Source: a virus
Length of the DNA: 60,815 nt
Virus record (IMG/VR): IMGVR_UViG_3300045579_000055
Coordinates: 1-60,815 of that record
Reading direction: 5' to 3' (one strand)
The first letter of the stretch is position 1, and each line of letters opens with the position of its first letter. The notes under the pieces are model-generated. The model was given only the letters and a program-made list of their open reading frames with translations, was not told the DNA's origin and searched no databases. The translations under genes and the position numbers were made by a program. Shown here in pieces: positions 43,701 to 51,979 of the stretch.

Positions 43701-44444
43701 AATGGGGATTCCTAAATTTTTTGCTTTAAGCATGTTGTCAGAAACTAAGTAATATGCGTCAAGTTCTTGTAGTCCGTAGCATTTGGCAACAACTGCTTTT
43801 TGAGGAGCAAGAGATATTTCTGATGGAAGGTTTATTGGAGTAACCCCAAGAGAGGTGGAGGAAAACTCTTCTGACCATTGTCCGAATGTTATTCCATTTA
43901 CTAAAAATGCGTCTTCTGTTTCTGATCCTCCGATAAAGTTAATTTTAAATACTAGTTGTATTTTTGAATCATCTGGAGGGGTATCAAATGTTTCTGATAT
44001 AAATATCCAGTTGCTATTAATTACGGTATCATAGTTTTTTAAATGTCTAACAATTTGCCCACTGGTTGTATCTTCATATTGATACCCAATTTCAAAACCA
44101 GCAATATAAGAACTTTCAGAATAAAAATATCCACCGACAGAAAATGTTTTTAGATATGTGTTTAAGTCTTTTAAATCCATAATCTCATTGCTTATTGCAA
44201 TGATAGATGCTGACTCATTGTTGGTTGGGGTTGCTGTAATTTTGCCTACATAACTGTCGATAAATGGTTCGTCTGTTGAATTTACGTGATCTTCATATGT
44301 ACCGCCAGTAATCGTCCAATTAGAAAGATTTCTTTGCGCTTCTGAAATTAAAGAAATATAGTCTGCGCCGTCATCTAATGCCCATAAACCAGTAGGGTGC
44401 TCTGCGAACACTTTCTCTGCGTATAGGTTTGATGGAGTAGACAT
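40731..44444 (-). CDS. LamG/concanavalin-like virion protein (1,237 aa)
   Basis: Several repeats of a concanavalin A/LamG-like beta sandwich are visible: for example 'RPMLVHLRLGKDTASLVING' (about 330-350), 'DLRLYVGGKKDGTSTFTGKI' (about 635-655) and a third set with 'TGLVQDGIGFYWNGKIV'. Such domains bind carbohydrates or pack as beta stacks. The protein starts with YAEKVFAEHPTGLWALDDGA, a typical opening of LamG-containing phage fibre proteins ('Y...hP.gyW.LdE'). Position upstream of the portal gene is unusual for a fibre, but a head- or tail-attached adhesin is likely. It has a near-leaderless promoter. Confidence 0.7.
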   Translation of the reverse strand: MSTPSNLYAEKVFAEHPTGLWALDDGADYISLISEAQRNLSNWTITGGTYEDHVNSTDEPFIDSYVGKITATPTNNESASIIAISNEIMDLKDLNTYLKTFSVGGYFYSESSYIAGFEIGYQYEDTTSGQIVRHLKNYDTVINSNWIFISETFDTPPDDSKIQLVFKINFIGGSETEDAFLVNGITFGQWSEEFSSTSLGVTPINLPSEISLAPQKAVVAKCYGLQELDAYYLVSDNMLKAKNLGIPIVYGTSSLTSLYPNDTNPSLIVPGLGFLNESGKFKQYTLETWLRVNSYTNDIKRIIGPIASDDGIYVDGPSIGLKIGSDYKTYYVGEWTRPMLVHLRLGKDTASLVINGQEVISFSYDPVSLEFPEMLVNQKNQDWIGFYAHEDVFPIDIDCVAIYPYVVPTAVTKRKFVFGQGVEIPENINTSYSGTSVFIDYAFANYSANYQYPKIGSWKQAFNDNTLIQNKALSVSKNPLPQILLSSKTEDELFSDCNIAQSSDPTNFFSFRPNSSWNNVSGHILFENFDFLKGSTSAFYGCFRLPQSSPQTQTLFRIEKENSTSYFAIELNDNQISYSINSNGTLQTLYSPLVAEPGELVDAGLNIPAFVARFGDKASDFFGSLSDLRLYVGGKKDGTSTFTGKIYKVGFCTKYNFQKIRGLFNELGVPIWNEDLFAVYQNNQLINIDGGIDTTSMPPSGGTTGTVNGGISGGGVFIDEEDALIDHVASYTLAPNKVFNTYKLSVSANAYWEDQIPLTYFAESVIDKRGDQYFDLDFIQFNIDYPIPSKTIAIETDPVAWTYAELANQYGLPIQRTYESLDNYLFTGYNDYEDLKNKIAKDYRYDTDGAVVKSYVTFQYTELGANQTPFYFTKTERPSRNGILVPGPDWMTTKYEVVDNMIIYPPSGVDFNDLSIVTHIDIKVKDSDTNNVNIKKLSYASQALNESDASPIGTRFGTPIYPYTKTGIYYDFKKQNPFSIYSGSSSYLYLTKTSGVQVRGQYDPFVNRGLLIPVNTSRANDFKAIAMQMAVRFDGDYFPYAPTQIFEIESKTAYIKFYMVASDPSGRRAKIYAIDAKTGLVQDGIGFYWNGKIVKEPVLTLQEWGFLGINFADSLIFSSFEGAIRLTGPLLFNSISYYQSTNLQEVQNVSERPWFRVKVLSGSGLDWEFWNAPSFNWNKVLVLSETSYYGVNPSEVYKSYTGTNKIIVNDDMPITLKDYGYSLYTDVGWSKFVVDPV

Positions 44445-44453
44445 TATGAGTCT

Positions 44454-44462
44454 ATTTTACCA
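44454..44462 (-). promoter_or_regulatory. Extended -10-like promoter for LamG gene
   Basis: TGGTAAAAT on the minus strand, 9 nt before the ATG at 44444. No ribosome binding site fits in between, implying near-leaderless translation. Confidence 0.5.
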
Positions 44463-44469
44463 CAGAAGA

Positions 44470-46503
44470 CTATTTATTTATCTTAATTTCACAATAGTCG
44501 GTTGTGCAATAGGACTCTCCCTGAGCCTCTAAATTATCTATGCCGTCATAAATAGCACTAAAGTCAATATGTTTCAACTTGCCAACATACGACTCATATT
44601 GCTCTTCAGTAATCTGAGTATATGGCTGCTGTGGATAAACAGTATTTCCCATTGGTAGGAATGAGACTGCCTTTAATTGTCCCTCGTACATGTGAAGTGC
44701 TGGTACAACATGCTTTGACTCTGTTTCTTTGTCAAATGAAAGTGTTACAGAAACACCATTGTCAGACCAGTATTTTTGTGCAGTTGCAGCAAGAGCAATC
44801 TTTTCAAACAAAGTAACATCCTTTTCAGATCTTGGATGACCTGACTTAATTGGGAAGTATACAACTGATGTGTTTGCTGATACTACGTCGTCTTCAATTG
44901 TGTACCCCGCTGCTTTAAACAAGTGCATCATTGGGTCTGTGTTTCCAAATCGAACTGCACGAAGAAAGAAGTTTCCTCCAGGTCCCCAGTGAACTCCAGG
45001 AGTTGCACCAGAAAGAATTGAAACTGATCCTGATGGCTTAACTGTTGTTACACGAATTGATTCACGAACACAAAGCCATTCTGAATACTGGTGATCATAG
45101 TGACGAATCTTGTTATAGCCCTCGTCCATCCATTCACGAACAACTGGCAAACCCTTTTGGTCTGCAAATGATGCAATACCAGTAAGTGATGTACCAATAC
45201 GACGATTACGTTGCATGATACCGTTTGTTTGTGGCCAGTGTGTTGGAACAAGTGTTACAGTCTTTCCATAAAGGTATGCAAACTTCAGGGTACGCAGGAA
45301 GTCTTCCTTAGACTCATGACGATTTAAGTGCACTTCTACAAGCGTACATAATTCGTATGATTCCAATGGCTGCTCCGCACATGGGTTAAATCCCATCACA
45401 CGATAATCCTTACCATCTGGCGCATCCTTTAGTCTGCCATAATTACGAGCAACATCAAGCCAGATAAAACCTGGTTCTCCGTTTTCTGTAATTAAATCTA
45501 CATAGTCTTCATATTTTGTTCCTACCTCTGCTGAGATAGAGTTATTAGACATCCACGCCCATCCTGGATTTTCTGGATCAAAGGAGTTGCGTTCTGGAAA
45601 TGACTCAGAGTTCTTTAAATTCATAAACACGTCATCTCCAGCACTACCCAAAGCAAGGGTTGCTGAGCGTCTTACGTTACCTGATACCACGCAGGTACCG
45701 ATTAGATTTACAAGGTCTACGATAGCACGAGAGTCTAGTGTTTCTCCAGTCCTGGAGCCTATTACACGGTCTATTTGGTTGTGCAACCTGATAAGAGGTG
45801 CGGGACCAGATGCAACGCCTCCAAAGCCCTTTATGGGGGCTCCTAGGGGCCTAATTAGGTCATAGTTAAATTTCTGTATATTTTGATTAGGTCTGAGATA
45901 TGAGTTTATCAAAACTCTCACTGATTCTACCCAGCCTTCACGAGTGTCTGGAATTTCATAAATCTGTTCTGGCTCTGTGGGACTGTAAATTAAGAAGCCT
46001 TTATCCTGACCAACAGTATCAAACCCTACACCAATGCCAAGCATCAATGCATCCATAACCCAAGCGAACAGGGCCCCTGGATCATTCTTATCAAGGTCTT
46101 TTGTTGAAACCATTGCACAGTTTTGTAGTGCTGCTGAGTTTTTCTTCTCCATAGTCATAGGAGTTCCAAATGCCCACATACCACGACCTGGCGGTGTCCA
46201 CTTTAAGTTAAACATTCTATCAAATGCTTCTTGTGCTGATTTCTGTGCCTTGTAGTCATTCCATGGCAAACGGTTTTCTTTTGCATGGTTTTTTTGAACT
46301 GAATACATACCCTCGATTACACGACGACAAACTTCATGCCATCTTTCTTTAGTTCCATCTTCCTTCATACGAGAATATGTACGAATAAAGGTAATTTCTC
46401 CAAGTGAATTTTCTGCTGCATCTTTAAATCCAAATGGGCTTTCAGCACCTTTGTACTTTTCAATAAAGTCTTCTGGAAGTCTAAAACTAAAAAAATCTGA
46501 CAT
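44470..46503 (-). CDS. nrdJ-like: Adenosylcobalamin-dependent ribonucleotide reductase (class II, monomeric)
   Basis: Reduces ribonucleoside triphosphates to deoxy forms with coenzyme B12, supplying DNA precursors without oxygen dependence. The 677-aa protein matches the monomeric RTPR type in length. Active-site residues are present: C129 (LQNCAMVS), radical Cys C375 with E377 (FNPCAEQ), C386 (YELCTLVEV), and the C-terminal shuttle pair C666-x4-C671 (CTTDYC). The start is ATG at 46503 with AAAGGA upstream; the longer frame to 46560 runs through the promoter. B12 must come from the host. Confidence 0.93.
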   Translation of the reverse strand: MSDFFSFRLPEDFIEKYKGAESPFGFKDAAENSLGEITFIRTYSRMKEDGTKERWHEVCRRVIEGMYSVQKNHAKENRLPWNDYKAQKSAQEAFDRMFNLKWTPPGRGMWAFGTPMTMEKKNSAALQNCAMVSTKDLDKNDPGALFAWVMDALMLGIGVGFDTVGQDKGFLIYSPTEPEQIYEIPDTREGWVESVRVLINSYLRPNQNIQKFNYDLIRPLGAPIKGFGGVASGPAPLIRLHNQIDRVIGSRTGETLDSRAIVDLVNLIGTCVVSGNVRRSATLALGSAGDDVFMNLKNSESFPERNSFDPENPGWAWMSNNSISAEVGTKYEDYVDLITENGEPGFIWLDVARNYGRLKDAPDGKDYRVMGFNPCAEQPLESYELCTLVEVHLNRHESKEDFLRTLKFAYLYGKTVTLVPTHWPQTNGIMQRNRRIGTSLTGIASFADQKGLPVVREWMDEGYNKIRHYDHQYSEWLCVRESIRVTTVKPSGSVSILSGATPGVHWGPGGNFFLRAVRFGNTDPMMHLFKAAGYTIEDDVVSANTSVVYFPIKSGHPRSEKDVTLFEKIALAATAQKYWSDNGVSVTLSFDKETESKHVVPALHMYEGQLKAVSFLPMGNTVYPQQPYTQITEEQYESYVGKLKHIDFSAIYDGIDNLEAQGESYCTTDYCEIKINK

Positions 46504-46540
46504 AATGTATATCGTCCTTTCAAAAACGGAATAAGTGTTA

Positions 46541-46568
46541 ATTATAGCAGAGTTTTGCAAAAAGTAAA
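46541..46568 (-). promoter_or_regulatory. Promoter of ribonucleotide reductase gene
   Basis: TGCTATAAT extended -10 (46541-46549) with a possible -35 TTTACT (46563-46568), 16-nt spacing. Gives a leader of about 31 nt with the ribosome binding site. Confidence 0.65.
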
Positions 46569-46573
46569 ACTCT
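46549..46573. promoter_or_regulatory. Dyad overlapping the reductase promoter (operator candidate)
   Basis: AGAGTTTT and AAAACTCT form an 8-bp perfect inverted repeat around a 9-nt centre, covering the -35 region and touching the -10 element. It could bind a repressor, or form a weak terminator for the upstream oxygenase operon. It does not match the NrdR box as I know it. Confidence 0.45.
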
Positions 46574-46616
46574 ACCTAAAGTTGTTATTAAGGGTTAATA
46601 AACTATACTTTTAAAA

Positions 46617-47234
46617 TTAATGAATCCAGTGTTGCGGAACCATTATCTTTTCTCCACTTTTCACCAAGTGTGCGGTGTGGTGATATGGTGGAGATGGAGG
46701 AAATACAATAATACTTCCTGCTTTTGGCTTAATGGCAAAGGTATAATTTTTTTCTTTTTCTGCAATTGCAAAGTCTGGGTTTGGACTAGCATTTTTTAAA
46801 ACTCCTTCTGGTGATGAAATAGTAAATGATATCTCTCCGCCTTCATAGTTATCATTAAGGTACATCACAAAAGAAACCTTTAATCTTTCATCTCCTTCTT
46901 GCTGATCAAAATGTGCACCCATGAATGTTCCTGGCTGATACTTTTTGATTGGATACTGAGGAAACAATTTTGGCTCATCAGTAATACCCTGAGCCTTTGC
47001 ATAATCTCTTGCAACATCATCAAATGCTTTTTCTAAAGTTTTGTATATGTAGTCATTTCCTTCTGAAGGAGCAATTGTTTTGTCTGTTCCATAAACGTAT
47101 GCTTGACCACTGCAAGCCATCCACTCACCCCACGGGTCCTTGTTATCGTTCTCAATTGCATCGACAAGTTTTTTGGGGTCGTCAATTACATCTGTGTAAT
47201 AGTAAACCTTTTCTTCAAGTATTTCTTTATTCAT
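46617..47234 (-). CDS. Fe(II)/2-oxoglutarate oxygenase (prolyl-4-hydroxylase type), K-variant
   Basis: This 205-aa protein has the double-stranded beta-helix signature: iron ligands H108-x-D110 (GAHFDQQ), the strand 'FVMYLNDNYEGGEI', and a distal His among H185/H186/H189 (PPYHHTAHLVKSGEK). The usual Arg that binds 2-oxoglutarate is replaced by K196. The family hydroxylates Pro or other side chains using O2 and 2-oxoglutarate. AGGAG precedes the ATG. It is the last of six such genes; the substrate is unknown. Confidence 0.85.
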   Translation of the reverse strand: MNKEILEEKVYYYTDVIDDPKKLVDAIENDNKDPWGEWMACSGQAYVYGTDKTIAPSEGNDYIYKTLEKAFDDVARDYAKAQGITDEPKLFPQYPIKKYQPGTFMGAHFDQQEGDERLKVSFVMYLNDNYEGGEISFTISSPEGVLKNASPNPDFAIAEKEKNYTFAIKPKAGSIIVFPPSPPYHHTAHLVKSGEKIMVPQHWIH

Positions 47235-47243
47235 TGTTTGCTC

Positions 47244-47906
47244 CTAGTATTTATTATTTTCATAAAAGCCTTTGACTTTTATAAATCCTACAGTAACATA
47301 TCTAATTGGACCTTCGCCAACATGCCTTACCCCGTGCTCAAACTCTTCGTTGCCTGGAAAAACAAGCAATGTCCCTGGCTTTGGTCTCATATCTGAGTTT
47401 TCTTTGTTATAAAAAAATAAAGTTCCATCTTTATAATCATCATTAATATACAGAATAGCAGCATATCGTATTGATGGATCTGTGTGTTGATCTGTGTGAG
47501 ATTTTAGTTGAACTCCAGCCTGCATTCTTTGCATTGTCCCAAATCCTGCCAATTCTAAAGTGCTGTCTGCTAAAGCAATTAGATCAGAAACTCTCTTGTG
47601 TGAATTTTTGCTAACTAACTCATTTTGAATATTTAAATTCTTGTCATCCCATCCAAGTGTGATCTCATACTTTCCTTCTGCAACCAAATTTTCAACATCA
47701 TCTCTTCCAAATTTTTCCATGCAAAATCTAGAAAGACTTTCTCGGTATGCTTTAGACCATTCCTCTTCTGGTGTTCTATTTATAATATCCCACACAGAGT
47801 CTAGTTCTTCTTGTGATAAAAAATTTTCTATAGAAAGAACTTGATCATGAAAAACTTCTGTTTTAAAACCAGCCTCTTCAAACTGTTTTTGTAAAAATAC
47901 TTCCAT
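47244..47906 (-). CDS. Fe(II)/2-oxoglutarate oxygenase, R-variant
   Basis: A 220-aa protein with H137-x-D139 (LKSHTDQHTD), AAILYINDDYKDGTLFF, distal H191 (FEHGVRHV) and R202 (GPIRYVTVGF), the complete catalytic set. The N-terminal 100 residues are a helical lid-like region with acidic surface, different from the neighbouring enzymes. GGAGG precedes the ATG. It is separated by only a few bases from the genes on both sides, so it is part of one operon. Confidence 0.88.
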   Translation of the reverse strand: MEVFLQKQFEEAGFKTEVFHDQVLSIENFLSQEELDSVWDIINRTPEEEWSKAYRESLSRFCMEKFGRDDVENLVAEGKYEITLGWDDKNLNIQNELVSKNSHKRVSDLIALADSTLELAGFGTMQRMQAGVQLKSHTDQHTDPSIRYAAILYINDDYKDGTLFFYNKENSDMRPKPGTLLVFPGNEEFEHGVRHVGEGPIRYVTVGFIKVKGFYENNKY

Positions 47907-47907
47907 G

Positions 47908-48654
47908 CTATTTTTCCTCCACTTTGTATTTATTATTATGCATATCTATTTTATACCCTTCTTTTAATAACTTTTGCCATTCGGCTCTTTCAAGTTCTTG
48001 CTTTGCCCTGGTCTCTTTCATTTCTGCTGCCCAGGCATCCCTGAGTTCTTGTGGGTATGCGTCTTCTTCACGATCATCCCAGAAAGATCCAATAGTATAT
48101 CTTACGCCACTTTCTATTAATGTTACTTCGTGCATGTTGTTGAATCCCCCGTCAAAAGCAGCAAGCATACCAACTTTAGGCTGTATGCTTATGTCTTGAT
48201 CTGGAAACTGCAGCATACCTCCCTCAAAATTATCATTTAGGTATAGAAATGCTGCATATCTGCTTCTTGTAAAAGCGCCAGAGTGTCCATGCTCGTCTGT
48301 ATTATCTGAATGCTTTCTAGCATATGCGCCTGGCTCCCACTTTTGAGTATGGTATCCAATTTGAGAAATTATCTTTGGATCTAAATCATGAACACTAGCG
48401 ACAGCGTCTATAATACCCTTTTTAATTTGTGTAAAAATATCAGAAGGTAAACCTTCGGAAATTACATGTTCGTCGTTATCTTGTGGCAAAACAGAAGAAT
48501 AAGATTCATAAAAAGATATAGGCATCCAACTAATGCTTCCTAGTTCTGCATGCTTGTCTAAAACCTTTACAAGTTTAGCAGCAGTTTCAGAATCGATAAA
48601 GTTTTCATATACCATTATATCTTTTGTTAGTCTATTTTTATTGTTTAAATTCAT
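47908..48654 (-). CDS. Fe(II)/2-oxoglutarate oxygenase, R-variant with C-terminal helix
   Basis: A 248-aa enzyme with H115-x-D117 (ARKHSDNTDEHG), AAFLYLNDNFEGGML, distal H175 (NNMHEVTLIESGVRY) and R185. A charged helical tail of about 45 residues follows (AEMKETRAKQELERAEWQKL), absent from its neighbours and possibly for oligomerisation. The start is set at 48654: AGGAG lies 10 nt upstream and the ATG overlaps the upstream stop (ATGA); the longer frame from 48702 overlaps the neighbour for 52 bp. Confidence 0.88.
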   Translation of the reverse strand: MNLNNKNRLTKDIMVYENFIDSETAAKLVKVLDKHAELGSISWMPISFYESYSSVLPQDNDEHVISEGLPSDIFTQIKKGIIDAVASVHDLDPKIISQIGYHTQKWEPGAYARKHSDNTDEHGHSGAFTRSRYAAFLYLNDNFEGGMLQFPDQDISIQPKVGMLAAFDGGFNNMHEVTLIESGVRYTIGSFWDDREEDAYPQELRDAWAAEMKETRAKQELERAEWQKLLKEGYKIDMHNNKYKVEEK

Positions 48655-49325
48655 GGTTGCCTGTCTCCTGTATGTTTTGTAATTTCCCAAAAAAATGGGC
48701 AAGTAAATCTTAGTCCACTTTTAATTTCAGTAACACCATGAATGTAGTTTTTATCTCCTGGAAAAAAATATGCTGCACCTTTTTTAGGCTTAAACTGAAC
48801 ACCCTGCAATGGGAAATACAATTCTCCGCCTTCATAGTCGTCATTTAGATAGAACAAACTTGAAAGGTCGTAGTTTGGAAAATCATTTGGAAGTCCAGCA
48901 TCTGGGCCTTCGTGCAGTTCTTTGTCTGCATGAGGGTGTTGAAATTGACCTGGTAGCCATTTAACAATTGTTGCGTTGGTTGGAATAACTTCTACTTTGT
49001 AAAACTCTTCAACAATAGGCTTTAGCCTTTCAAATAGTCCTGCTATAACTGGTGCTATTGCTGGATCATTTTTGTCTAATGTGGGCCTAGTTGCAACCCT
49101 ATCTTTCCAGTATTCTGAGTCATATACTATTGTTCCATTTTCATTTACATGACTTTCTGTAACATCCCAAATTGTTAAAGACTTGGCTGCTTTTTCTAAA
49201 AATACTATTTCTTCTTCTGTCATAAAGTTTTCTAACTCTACGATCATGTCTTTGCTACTACCAAACCAGCCAGATGGAGTCATTGATGGCTTTCTTTTTA
49301 CAATAGATGCGTTTTTTATGTCCAT
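48651..49325 (-). CDS. Fe(II)/2-oxoglutarate oxygenase, R-variant
   Basis: A 224-aa enzyme with H132-x-D134 (HPHADKE), SLFYLNDDYEGGELYFP, distal H196 (YIHGVTEIKSG) and R206 (LRFTCPFFW). All catalytic residues are present. The ATG at 49325 has TGATATAAT 6 nt upstream and no ribosome binding site, so this gene starts leaderlessly and begins a second transcription unit within the oxygenase island. Confidence 0.9.
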   Translation of the reverse strand: MDIKNASIVKRKPSMTPSGWFGSSKDMIVELENFMTEEEIVFLEKAAKSLTIWDVTESHVNENGTIVYDSEYWKDRVATRPTLDKNDPAIAPVIAGLFERLKPIVEEFYKVEVIPTNATIVKWLPGQFQHPHADKELHEGPDAGLPNDFPNYDLSSLFYLNDDYEGGELYFPLQGVQFKPKKGAAYFFPGDKNYIHGVTEIKSGLRFTCPFFWEITKHTGDRQP

Positions 49326-49331
49326 AACTTG

Positions 49332-49340
49332 ATTATATCA
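49332..49340 (-). promoter_or_regulatory. Extended -10 promoter inside oxygenase island
   Basis: TGATATAAT on the minus strand followed by 6 nt and the ATG at 49325. It splits the island into an upstream and a downstream unit. Confidence 0.65.
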
Positions 49341-49353
49341 TAGGCTTTAAATC

Positions 49354-49809
49354 CTACAAATTTCTCTCAATCTCTAATTGTTTTAAAAACCTATCTGCAT
49401 TAAACCTCCAGTTATCCTTTGCAAATGATGTTACAATCTTAATGCAGACATTCTCATAGTCTTCTTTGCTCAACTTATTCTTTAGATCATGAAGTGCTTC
49501 AACCGTGTCAATGTAGTTCTGTCTAACAAATGATGGATCTCCTGCATGATTTCTTTTTAAAACCTTTGTTGTGACTATTCCTGATGGCTGGTACAGAGAA
49601 ACTGTTAAATAATCTTTAGCAAAGCCAGCGTCTTGATACATTTCGTAGCCTTCAATAGCCTGCTCTGCATTATCAAAAGATATAATAGACCTAACTGGAG
49701 ACTCTCCATCTCTTGATACTGTTATCATATAGTGAGCAACTTTTCCATCTTTTGCATTTTTAATATAGTCATTTACCATGTCGTCATGGTTTGGTTTTTG
49801 GTTAATCAT
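49354..49809 (-). CDS. Hypothetical 151-aa protein in oxygenase island
   Basis: I do not recognise a family. The protein is alpha/beta: 'KVAHYMITVSRDGESPVRS' strands, 'FDNAEQAIEGYEMYQDAGF' helix (reminiscent of a phage-wide small domain), and a C-terminal helical half (NKLSKEDYENVCIKIVTSFA). It overlaps the upstream DUF6065-like gene as ATGA and is the last gene of the first oxygenase unit. No metal ligands are obvious. Confidence 0.6.
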   Translation of the reverse strand: MINQKPNHDDMVNDYIKNAKDGKVAHYMITVSRDGESPVRSIISFDNAEQAIEGYEMYQDAGFAKDYLTVSLYQPSGIVTTKVLKRNHAGDPSFVRQNYIDTVEALHDLKNKLSKEDYENVCIKIVTSFAKDNWRFNADRFLKQLEIERNL

Positions 49810-50519
49810 TGTGCACCAGTGTTATCATTTACATAAAGTTTTAATGTTTTTGTTTCATGCTCTCCTCGAACATTACCATTCTCATCAACGGCATCTCTGT
49901 ACCAGTCGGTCCAGTTACCAGACTGATTAACCACCTGGGCTGCTTGACCATAAGAAATATTTGCCTCAGTTCTTGATCTATCTGGATCTTGATAGTCAAA
50001 CATTTCTATTGTGCTGTTATTTAGGTTAGTTAAAGATATCGGAATTATGGTTGCTAATGGTGTGCCAGCCTTTATTACAACTTCTTCGTTTGCTGTTTTT
50101 GCTTTAATGGCTAGTGGAAGAGGGTTGTCAAAAAACGATGTACTAATTAAGTTAGACATTGTTTCAAAATCTTTGTTAAAATAGTTTACTGGGTTTATTG
50201 TAAGAATACTTACATCTTTTTCAGTTTTAAAAATTAATCCAGTATTAAGACTAAGAGAAGATTGACCTCTACCAGTATAAGATCCTTCTGGCGCTTTAAT
50301 GATTTCAACATGGTCTTGAGTTTGATCATTTATTCCGTCCCAAATAAAGGAAATGTCTTCTGAGCAAGAAAGACTCCAGCCAACAACGTTTGCTTGTGTT
50401 ACTGGGAAACATCTATACGCATGCTTTTCTGATGTTGCATCCATCCAATCTCTTTTAATAGACATAGGCGAAATAACAAAAGGATTTCCTTTCATTTTTT
50501 CAACCGAAATATTAATCAT
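49806..50519 (-). CDS. DUF6065-like protein, copy B (237 aa)
   Basis: The central pattern 'YRCFPVTQANVVGWSLSC' followed by 'DISFIWDG', later 'NPLPLAIKAKTANEEVVIKAGTPLATIIP' (shown in parts), is what I remember from DUF6065 proteins; the match is from memory and needs a search. It is coupled to an upstream oxygenase as TAATG. A distant relative (51212-51979) has the same position after another oxygenase. The role is unknown; it could form a partner or substrate-binding subunit. Confidence 0.55.
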   Translation of the reverse strand: MINISVEKMKGNPFVISPMSIKRDWMDATSEKHAYRCFPVTQANVVGWSLSCSEDISFIWDGINDQTQDHVEIIKAPEGSYTGRGQSSLSLNTGLIFKTEKDVSILTINPVNYFNKDFETMSNLISTSFFDNPLPLAIKAKTANEEVVIKAGTPLATIIPISLTNLNNSTIEMFDYQDPDRSRTEANISYGQAAQVVNQSGNWTDWYRDAVDENGNVRGEHETKTLKLYVNDNTGAQ

Positions 50520-51202
50520 TACTCGTTATCCCATTTTGAATCATACATGTCTGGCGTATGATATTTTTTGCTGTAATCCAACATGGTCACAATTGAATAT
50601 TTTGTTCCAGAATGAACTGGCATTGCTTGGTGAGGATACATGAAGTTGGATGGGAAGATATAAAGATCTCCAGCCTCTGGCTTTATGTTTAAATCTTGTA
50701 ATCTAAAGTATAGTTCTCCACCTTCATAGTCATCATTAACGTAAGCAACCAAAGACACAGTACAATTATATGAATAGCCATGGTCGTGATGTTCTTTAAA
50801 GTGCTGACCTGGTCCATACTTAATAAAATTAAATGCTTCCCAATACTTTAATGGCATAATATTATAGTCTCTTCTATAGTCTTCTACCGCTGCTGCTTGA
50901 GCATCATAAATGTCTTGCCATAGGCTTTGAAGTTTAATAGAATCTTCGCTTTTGTCCAATTCAATATCAGTTTTTTTAAATTTAAAATCTACACAATCTC
51001 TATACTCTGGCATAAGTTGTTGATATCCAACATATGCTGGCATCCAATGATATCTTTTACCTTCTGTTGATAATTGTCCATATCCAGCAACAGAGCCCAA
51101 AGTATTTTCAAGTCTATTAATTACGTCAAACTCTTTTTTAATAACTCCTCTATAACAAGTTATTCCATTCCCAAGACTTTCTTTTTCTGTCCATGTTTGC
51201 AT
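50519..51202 (-). CDS. Fe(II)/2-oxoglutarate oxygenase, K-variant, copy B
   Basis: A 227-aa enzyme with H138-x-D140 (FKEHHDHGYSYN), VAYVNDDYEGGELYF, distal H191 (MYPHQAMPVHSG) and K201 in place of the usual Arg. It is clearly paralogous to the 235-aa enzyme two genes upstream: both share 'EAFNF.KY', 'YNCTVS' and 'FPSN/CPSN'. AGGAG lies before the ATG at 51202. It precedes and is coupled to the DUF6065-like copy B. Confidence 0.88.
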   Translation of the reverse strand: MQTWTEKESLGNGITCYRGVIKKEFDVINRLENTLGSVAGYGQLSTEGKRYHWMPAYVGYQQLMPEYRDCVDFKFKKTDIELDKSEDSIKLQSLWQDIYDAQAAAVEDYRRDYNIMPLKYWEAFNFIKYGPGQHFKEHHDHGYSYNCTVSLVAYVNDDYEGGELYFRLQDLNIKPEAGDLYIFPSNFMYPHQAMPVHSGTKYSIVTMLDYSKKYHTPDMYDSKWDNE

Positions 51203-51211
51203 ATATATCTC

Positions 51212-51979
51212 CTATTTATATTCTCTGCGTGACCAAACTTTTTTAATATAAACTCCTCCGTCAGGCTGACGATAAAATTTTGCATTATCTACCATTTTAC
51301 CATATATGGATGATTGATCCAAAGTTTCTATACTATGCTCCCAGTTTTCTCTTTTAAAAGGAAGAACTTGAAGATATGGTGTACCTGCTGGGATTATTCC
51401 TTCCCATCCCTCGGCAATAAAAAAGGGAAAACTACCAAGAAGATGAACTTTGTCTGAGTCAACAATGCCAGTAGTATTTAAAAATGGGAGATCAAACCTA
51501 TTCATTGGTGTCATAAAAAGTGCACTATAACCTTCTGGTAACTCTAGTCCCCATGGAGAACTCCATGCAAAATGATGCTGATAATATCCTTTAGGATGCT
51601 CAAATTGTGGCATTGGCGGTCTTTGAGTACAGAAGTCCTTATACTTGGGATCATTAATAGTTACATTTATAATGCCCTGAGAATTTTTAGAAAATACTAA
51701 ATCACAAGGAGTTTTAAAAAGATATCCAGTTGCAAATGCGTCCATAATTGCTGGGCAGGCTTTCCATGTTGGTATCTTTCCATAATCATCTGCTGTACCT
51801 TCTTTTGGAAATGGACAAACCTCTTTTGTAGCCTTGTAGTATTCTCCATTTGGCATTTTTGCAAACCTGTCTGCATCTTTATACCAATCTGGTATTTCTT
51901 TTTGTGTAGGAACAGGAACAGAAATATCTTCTTTATTTATCCAAGGCCTAAACGATGTAAATTTTGCAATTAGAGACAC
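51212..51979 (-). CDS. DUF6065-like protein, copy A (255 aa)
   Basis: The start is GTG at 51979, overlapping the oxygenase stop as TAGTG. The sequence has 'TWKACPAIMDAFATGYLFKTPCDLVF', quoted here in part as KACPAIMDAFATGYLF, and 'GIIPAGTPYLQVLPFKRENW', a layout like copy B but diverged. It contains six cysteines and many aromatics. Possible partner of the preceding oxygenase. No catalytic motif is identified; the family link is tentative. Confidence 0.55.
   Translation of the reverse strand: MSLIAKFTSFRPWINKEDISVPVPTQKEIPDWYKDADRFAKMPNGEYYKATKEVCPFPKEGTADDYGKIPTWKACPAIMDAFATGYLFKTPCDLVFSKNSQGIINVTINDPKYKDFCTQRPPMPQFEHPKGYYQHHFAWSSPWGLELPEGYSALFMTPMNRFDLPFLNTTGIVDSDKVHLLGSFPFFIAEGWEGIIPAGTPYLQVLPFKRENWEHSIETLDQSSIYGKMVDNAKFYRQPDGGVYIKKVWSRREYK

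Noticed and set aside
46503-46560. Longer N-terminus for the ribonucleotide reductase
   Set aside because: The added codons run through the extended -10 promoter and lack a ribosome binding site; the ATG at 46503 starts at the usual protein N-terminus.
46504-46616. B12 riboswitch upstream of the B12-dependent reductase
   Set aside because: The gap is only about 113 bp and contains the promoter and a simple dyad; no B12-box-like element or multi-helix fold is visible.
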